Positions 59,517 to 64,000 of a stretch of DNA of 64,000 nt are shown here, in pieces. The first letter of the stretch is position 1. The number at the start of each line of letters is the position of its first letter. The notes beneath the pieces were generated by a model. The model was not told where the DNA came from, did no database searches, and was given only the letters and a program-made list of their open reading frames with translations. The translations under genes were made by a program, and so were the position numbers. The stretch comes from Bacillus sp. FJAT-14578 (lineage in GTDB: Bacteria; Bacillota; Bacilli; Bacillales; Bacillaceae_H): the NCBI RefSeq assembly GCF_000504165.1, contig NZ_AYSE01000005.1, positions 1 to 64,000 on the forward strand, written 5' to 3'.

Positions 59517-61181
59517 TTACATTTTAAAAGAGCTTTTTAATGAAACAATGAGGTTAAACACAATTTGGTTTTCATTTGTGTGTTTTGGGTCAACATTAAA
59601 GTAGCCGTGTCTGAAAAATTGGAACTTATCTTGCCCTTTGACTTCTTTCATATTCGGTTCAATGTAGCCATTTAATACCTCTAAGGAATTAGGATTTACA
59701 CGATCCAGGAACGTTTTTCCTTCTTCGGTTGCTTCATTCGATTCACTCTCTTCGTCTAAGATGAGTGGTTCATATAAACGAAATTCTGCTGGTAGCGCTT
59801 GAGTGGCTTCCACCCAGTGGAGAGTCCCTTTTACTTTACGGCCTGTAAAACCTGTACCGCTTTTTGTCTCAGGATCATATGTGCAATGGACTTCAATAAC
59901 GTTTCCGTTCTCGTCTTTAATGACATCTTCACACTTGATGAAATAAGCATGCTTGAGACGCACTTCATTTCCTGGGAATAAACGGAAGTACTTCTTGGGC
60001 GGATTTTCCATAAAATCTTCTTGCTCAATATAAATCTCTCTGGAGAATGGAATTTGTCTTGTTCCCATCTCCGGATTTTCCGGATTGATTTCGGCTTCCA
60101 GCATTTCAACTTGGCTTTCCGGGTAATTTGTAATGATGACTTTTAGCGGGCGTACCACTCCCATTGTACGTGGAGCTTTCAATTTTAAATCCTCTCGTAC
60201 AAAGTGATCAAGCATTTGGGAATCAACGGTACTATAAACCTTTGATACTCCTAACTCACGGCAGAATGCGCGAATGGCCTCAGGTGTATAGCCTCTTCTT
60301 CTTAATCCGGAAATAGTCGGCATGCGAGGGTCATCCCAGCCGTCCACATAGCCTTCATCGACTAATTGTTTAAGCTTTCGTTTACTCATAACAGTGTTTG
60401 TTAAGTTTAAGCGGTTAAATTCGATTTGCTGCGGTTTGCTTTCCATTTCACATTCTTCCACAACCCAGTTGTATAAAGGACGTTGATCCTCAAACTCAAG
60501 TGTACAAATGGAATGCGTCACATCTTCAAGCGCATCCTCAATCGGATGTGCGAAGCTGTACATCGGATAAATGCACCACTTGTCCCCTGTATTATGGTGG
60601 GGCACATGGGCAATGCGATAAATGACCGGATCACGCATATTGATATTTGGAGAGCCCATATCGATTTTAGCTCTTAACACTTTTTCCCCGTTGCCAAATT
60701 CACCTTTGCCCATACGTTCAAACAAATCAAGGTTTTCCTCAATGGAACGGTTGCGGTAAGGACTTTCTTTCCCCGGCTCTGTTAATGTACCGCGATATTC
60801 ACGGATTTCGTCCGCTGAAAGGTCATCCACGTAGGCTTTTCCTTTGTTGATAAGCAATACAGCCTTTTTATACATTTCTTCAAAATAATCGGAAGCAAAA
60901 AATAGGCCTTCCCATTCGTACCCCAGCCATTTTACATCTTCTTTAATAGCTTCAACGAATTCGGTATCTTCCTTCAAAGGGTTCGTATCGTCAAAGCGCA
61001 AATTTGTTTTTCCGTTAAATTCATCTGCTAAGTCGAAGTTCAGGACAATCGATTTGGCGTGTCCAATATGTAAGTAGCCATTTGGTTCCGGCGGAAAGCG
61101 GGTAATGACGTGGTCGCGTTTACCGGTTTCCAGATCTTCTTTTATAATATTTCTAATAAAATTTGACGAGTTATGTTCCAC
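59517..61181 (-). CDS. glnS: Glutaminyl-tRNA synthetase
   Basis: About 554 aa class I synthetase that charges tRNA-Gln directly. The HIGH motif is [12 protein letters not shown], and the KMSKS equivalent is VMSKRKL. The segment [21 protein letters not shown] is characteristic of GlnRS as opposed to bacterial GltX, and the C-terminal anticodon-binding barrels are present. Most Bacillota lack GlnRS and use GatCAB, so this gene is probably acquired. A TTG at 61190 is in frame, but AAGG is nine bases from GTG 61181. No T-box leader is visible upstream. Confidence 0.93.
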   Translation of the reverse strand: MEHNSSNFIRNIIKEDLETGKRDHVITRFPPEPNGYLHIGHAKSIVLNFDLADEFNGKTNLRFDDTNPLKEDTEFVEAIKEDVKWLGYEWEGLFFASDYFEEMYKKAVLLINKGKAYVDDLSADEIREYRGTLTEPGKESPYRNRSIEENLDLFERMGKGEFGNGEKVLRAKIDMGSPNINMRDPVIYRIAHVPHHNTGDKWCIYPMYSFAHPIEDALEDVTHSICTLEFEDQRPLYNWVVEECEMESKPQQIEFNRLNLTNTVMSKRKLKQLVDEGYVDGWDDPRMPTISGLRRRGYTPEAIRAFCRELGVSKVYSTVDSQMLDHFVREDLKLKAPRTMGVVRPLKVIITNYPESQVEMLEAEINPENPEMGTRQIPFSREIYIEQEDFMENPPKKYFRLFPGNEVRLKHAYFIKCEDVIKDENGNVIEVHCTYDPETKSGTGFTGRKVKGTLHWVEATQALPAEFRLYEPLILDEESESNEATEEGKTFLDRVNPNSLEVLNGYIEPNMKEVKGQDKFQFFRHGYFNVDPKHTNENQIVFNLIVSLKSSFKM

Positions 61182-61328
61182 AATGTTCAACCTTCCTCAT
61201 ATACTGGAGTTCTTGTTTTACTAGCTTAATTTACCTTTATATATAACATATATAGAATGATTTTTCCATTAAGCATTATGTCCGTTAGAGCATATTGTAA
61301 CACAAGAGACAACAGAATTTTAGTTGAA

Positions 61329-61375
61329 GAGGATGACTCAAAAGGTATAAAAAGCACACCTTTTGAGTCATCCTC
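61329..61375. terminator. Hairpin upstream of glnS
   Basis: GAGGATGACTCAAAAGGT pairs fully with its inverse across an 11-base loop. The outer arm GAGGATGAC is the same as in the 59445 hairpin on the other side of glnS. It may terminate transcripts arriving from the right. Confidence 0.65.
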
Positions 61376-61440
61376 CTGAAAGGACCTGTCGTGGAAATCC
61401 AGTAAAATCAAGGATTCAGTGACGGGTCTTTTCAATGCAA

Positions 61441-62392
61441 AAATAAATTTTGCGGCCTGTTCAGCACTTATTAGGCAGTTTCATTTTTGCGAAGAGATGG
61501 AAAGGTTTCCGCCTAATGGAGTGTTTGTTAAATACGCTTTCTCGAAGCCACCGTTCATATCCAGATCGTACTAATCGATAAAATGGTTCATTAACCTGCA
61601 TCTCAATAATAAAAAATATAAGATAAAAATGAAGGGTAAAAAGAAAAAGATAAATTCGAATGAATTAAATAACAGGTGAGCAACTCCTCTTTCGCGATCT
61701 TCCCCCTATTAAGCGGGATTAGAAGTTTAAAGATATAAGCATGGCGCTCTGAAATACTCTCAAAAATGAAAGGCAATAGAAATATTATAGGAAAAGGTAT
61801 GCTCAAAAGTAAATGAAATCCATTAAGCATTTATCCAGGATTAATGGTCAGCAGGATCAATATCTTTCCCTTTTCATCTATTATGATTTTTAATTCATCC
61901 TCTTTATAGCTAATATCCCCTTCTTGAAAACTTTATTAAAATAATAAATAAGGGAATTGTAAATAGTGGATAAAACCATAATATTATTCTTATATATCAT
62001 TTGAAAAAGCTTAATCTTTGGTTAAACTAGTAATGGTTGGCGATAAGTACTAGTAAATATAACTAGCAATTAGTACCAAGTAATAAAAAATTGATTGACA
62101 AGTATGAAAATAAATTGGTAGGATGGAGTCTGTAGGTATTACTCAAAAAATAACGGAAAAGAATCCGTTTCCAATTTAGATGAAGAGGGAGAAGGAAAGC
62201 ATTATCGATCCTGAATTTTGTATCCTACGTATGCATAAAAATTGACATTCAACCCCTTGTCTTAAGTAGCGGATAACGATTCCCTTTATGTGATAGAAAG
62301 TGGCACGTCATCTTTTTAGTTTGGCGGACATAAATGAAAGTATCACTCCATGCTATGTCAGACGAAGGGCCTAAAATGAAAGGGGTCTAAAG
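61441..62392. other. Gene-poor, probably decayed stretch
   Basis: About 950 bases without a convincing intact gene. On the minus strand a short frame (about 61833-61935) reads GDISYKEDELKIIIDEKGK and ends TAA, abutting another hydrophobic frame (61603-61830, LLLSIPFPIIFLLPFIFE), so a decayed small operon is possible. TTGACA at 62096 with TAGGAT 18 bases on is a possible promoter for the desaturase, 270 bases upstream of it. Confidence 0.35.
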
Positions 62393-63496
62393 ATGAAGGA
62401 GCTTCATACGTTTGGATGGTATGCAGCACGCATATCTCCACATTTACCAAAAGAGGCATTTAAGCCTGTTCCCTCCCGTCTTTTTGGCGGGCTTGCTTAT
62501 TTAATTGTCATTATTTCAGGCTTTCTCACCATTGGTTTACTGGATTTAAACCCATGGATTAGCTTGCTTATTTCTTTCGTATTGGGAGTAAGCTTTGCCG
62601 GAATGGGATTATTAGGACATGAAATTTTGCACGGTACAGTTGTTAGAAAGCCATGGCTGAGAGACCTTTGCGGGGCAATTGCTTTCTTTCCATTAACTAC
62701 AGGGCCTAAGCTTTGGAGAAAATGGCACAATATGACTCACCATATTCATACGCAGGACGATGAGAAAGATCCTGATTCATGGCCCACTTTGGAAAAAATG
62801 CTTCAAAGCCGTTTCCTTCGCTGGGTGTACCGCCTTCCTCTTTTCCTTCGTTCTTTTGCAGAATTTAGCTTTTTAACGATTGAATTTACTTTGCACTCTA
62901 CAAGAATGTTTGTACATTTCATTAAACAATTCAAGCCGGAAGCAAAGTCGTCCGTTTGGCTGCAATTGCTTTTACCTTGGACTACATGGATTACTTTATT
63001 ATTTATAATGGGGCCTGGAAAATGGTTTTTCGCTTTCCTATTGCCGCTGTTAATCGGAAACTTTATCGTTATGGCCTATATTTCAACGAACCATCGTTTA
63101 AATCCGCTTGTACCAGTCAATGATCCGCTGGCAAACAGCTTGTCTGTCACGGTACCGAAATGGGTGGATGTGCTTCACTTTAATTTTTCTTACCATACGG
63201 AGCATCACTTATTTCCGGGTGTAAGCTCTAAGTACTATCCGTTAGTGAAAGAGCAGATTAAAAGGATGTGGCCTGAGCGCTATCATGAGATGCCGATGGG
63301 GCAAGCTTTAAAAGCGCTTTGGAAAACACCGAGAATTTACTACAAGGAAAAAGAATTGATTGATCCTCATGCAGGACATGTGTATGGTTCATTGGGACAT
63401 GGCTTTGATCCAACCAATATCCGTTATCGAAAAATTAATTTGAAAAAAGATACACCGATTTCTCCAAGATTTGTTTCAAAACAAACACAGCGCTAG
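62393..63496 (+). CDS. Fatty acid desaturase
   Basis: 367 aa membrane di-iron enzyme. Three histidine boxes are visible: GHEILHGT (HxxxH, residues ~82-86), HNMTHH (HxxxHH, ~118) and YHTEHHLFP (HxxHH, ~271). Four hydrophobic segments lie between them. It introduces a double bond into membrane-lipid acyl chains, usually for cold adaptation; the position of the double bond cannot be told. The start follows AAAGGGG. A terminator follows the stop. Confidence 0.92.
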   Translation: MKELHTFGWYAARISPHLPKEAFKPVPSRLFGGLAYLIVIISGFLTIGLLDLNPWISLLISFVLGVSFAGMGLLGHEILHGTVVRKPWLRDLCGAIAFFPLTTGPKLWRKWHNMTHHIHTQDDEKDPDSWPTLEKMLQSRFLRWVYRLPLFLRSFAEFSFLTIEFTLHSTRMFVHFIKQFKPEAKSSVWLQLLLPWTTWITLLFIMGPGKWFFAFLLPLLIGNFIVMAYISTNHRLNPLVPVNDPLANSLSVTVPKWVDVLHFNFSYHTEHHLFPGVSSKYYPLVKEQIKRMWPERYHEMPMGQALKALWKTPRIYYKEKELIDPHAGHVYGSLGHGFDPTNIRYRKINLKKDTPISPRFVSKQTQR

Positions 63497-63533
63497 AAGC
63501 AGACATCTAAGCGTTGAAAGAAAAGCAAAATGG

Positions 63534-63564
63534 AAAACCACTTTCATACATGGAAGTGGTTTTT
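63534..63564 (+). terminator. Desaturase terminator
   Basis: AAAACCACTT pairs with AAGTGGTTTT across a 10-base loop, followed by T residues. Confidence 0.85.
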
Positions 63565-63743
63565 GTTTGTCTTTATACTACGAAAACATTTGATGAACGT
63601 ATCGGCATGATCTGCAAGGTATATAGCGCATTTTCATGAGAAGATAAGGAGACCATAGATAAAAGGTGTTAGAATAAAGATAGCAACTAATTAAATGAGG
63701 CATTAAAAACAGGAATTAATTTCATATAAGAAGGAGATCAGAA

Positions 63744-64000
63744 GTGAATAAAAATGCTAATAATCCAATTGGCCATTCATCAGTCTCCCAGGATAATATC
63801 ATTTTGGAGCATTATGGACTGAATGAATTGAACTTTGAATCCATCAAAAGCTATCGTCAGCGGTTTTCATCCATCAAACCGCTTCATCCTTGGAATGGAC
63901 TTGAGACAAAAGACTTTCTTTATAAGATCGGTGCTTGGGGAAAGCAGCGAAATGCCAGCACAGAGGGATTGACCCTTGCTGGTTTATTGATGTTTAGCGA
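63744..64000 (+). CDS. AlbA_2/AAA_4-type ATP-binding regulator, partial
   Basis: The 85 codons visible run off the window. SIKSYRQRFSSIKPLHPWNG and LTLAGLLMFS are typical of the middle of Schlafen AlbA_2 / divergent AAA-4 domain ATP-binding proteins, which normally have about 150 residues before this point. Here GTG 63744 has an ideal AAGGAG site, and a stop lies 27 bases upstream in frame, so the protein either lacks the AlbA_2 domain or is a 5'-truncated relic that acquired a start. Confidence 0.6.
   Translation, partial: MNKNANNPIGHSSVSQDNIILEHYGLNELNFESIKSYRQRFSSIKPLHPWNGLETKDFLYKIGAWGKQRNASTEGLTLAGLLMFS

Noticed and set aside
59966..59979. Possible Noc-binding site (ATTTCCTGGGAATA)
   Set aside because: Three mismatches to ATTTCCCGGGAAAT; too weak. 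No perfect site was found in the window.
61191..61430. T-box riboswitch ahead of glnS
   Set aside because: No T-box sequence (AGGGTGGNACCGCG type) or specifier stem; only a simple hairpin.
61603..61830. 75-codon hydrophobic minus-strand frame
   Set aside because: No family recognised and no good ribosome binding site; kept only as part of the decayed stretch.

Overview
The window is a low-GC Bacillota chromosome, almost certainly from a spore-forming Bacillaceae species. It covers the replication origin and about 30-50 kb to one side of it. The evidence is the canonical order gyrA-gyrB-remB-recF-yaaA-dnaN-dnaA-oriC-rpmH-rnpA-yidC-jag-mnmE-mnmG-rsmG-noc-soj-spo0J, the sporulation gene yyaC, AGGAGG-type ribosome binding sites, and close resemblance of many proteins to Bacillus subtilis orthologues. 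I cannot name the species.

Layout. (1) 1-185: minus-strand leader and tandem promoters of an rRNA operon whose 16S gene lies outside the window. (2) 229-10348, minus strand: a degenerate HD-GYP protein, gyrA, gyrB, remB, recF, yaaA, dnaN and dnaA. (3) oriC is bipartite: DnaA boxes upstream of dnaA (about 10440-10780), and boxes plus DnaA-trios and an AT-rich unwinding region between dnaA and dnaN (about 8848-8990). (4) 11021-20663, plus strand: rpmH, rnpA, yidC/spoIIIJ, jag, mnmE, mnmG, rsmG, noc, soj and spo0J, with a perfect parS site inside spo0J. (5) 20701-34940: yyaC, a YkvI-like membrane protein, MscS, a DUF951 protein, a molybdopterin oxidoreductase, ychF, rpsF-ssb-rpsR with an S6:S18-type leader, yybS, gdpP, rplI, dnaC and purA with PurR boxes. 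(6) tRNA-Lys, -Glu, -Asp and -Phe. (7) The walRKHIJ-htrA operon region with a near-perfect second parS site in walK, then a CxxH/CxxC protein and rlmH, preceded by a DnaA-box cluster. Up to here genes run away from oriC, co-directional with replication.

(8) 43561-50654 is accessory DNA. The last 18 bases of rlmH, which match the SCC (staphylococcal cassette chromosome) attachment-site pattern, recur three times at 44131, 47960 and 50637. Each copy is preceded by an inverted copy of the sequence that follows rlmH. This looks like a tandem array of SCC-like insertions, or their relics, without a visible recombinase. Cargo includes a zinc-type dehydrogenase, DJ-1/PfpI and McrC pseudogenes, a dihydrouridine synthase, a BCCT betaine transporter and a conserved hypothetical gene.

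(9) 50957-64000 is mixed, with genes on both strands: a chemoreceptor; a complete ParM-like actin plus ParR-like adaptor cassette preceded by an iteron array, a plasmid-type segregation locus sitting beside the chromosomal ParABS origin region; pepT; a two-component system; glnS (a true glutaminyl-tRNA synthetase, uncommon in Bacillota); a decayed intergenic stretch; a fatty acid desaturase; and the start of an ATPase-domain gene cut by the window end.

The most interesting points are the SCC-like att array at rlmH, the ParMRC-like cassette close to oriC, and an unidentified structured-RNA candidate between rsmG and noc.
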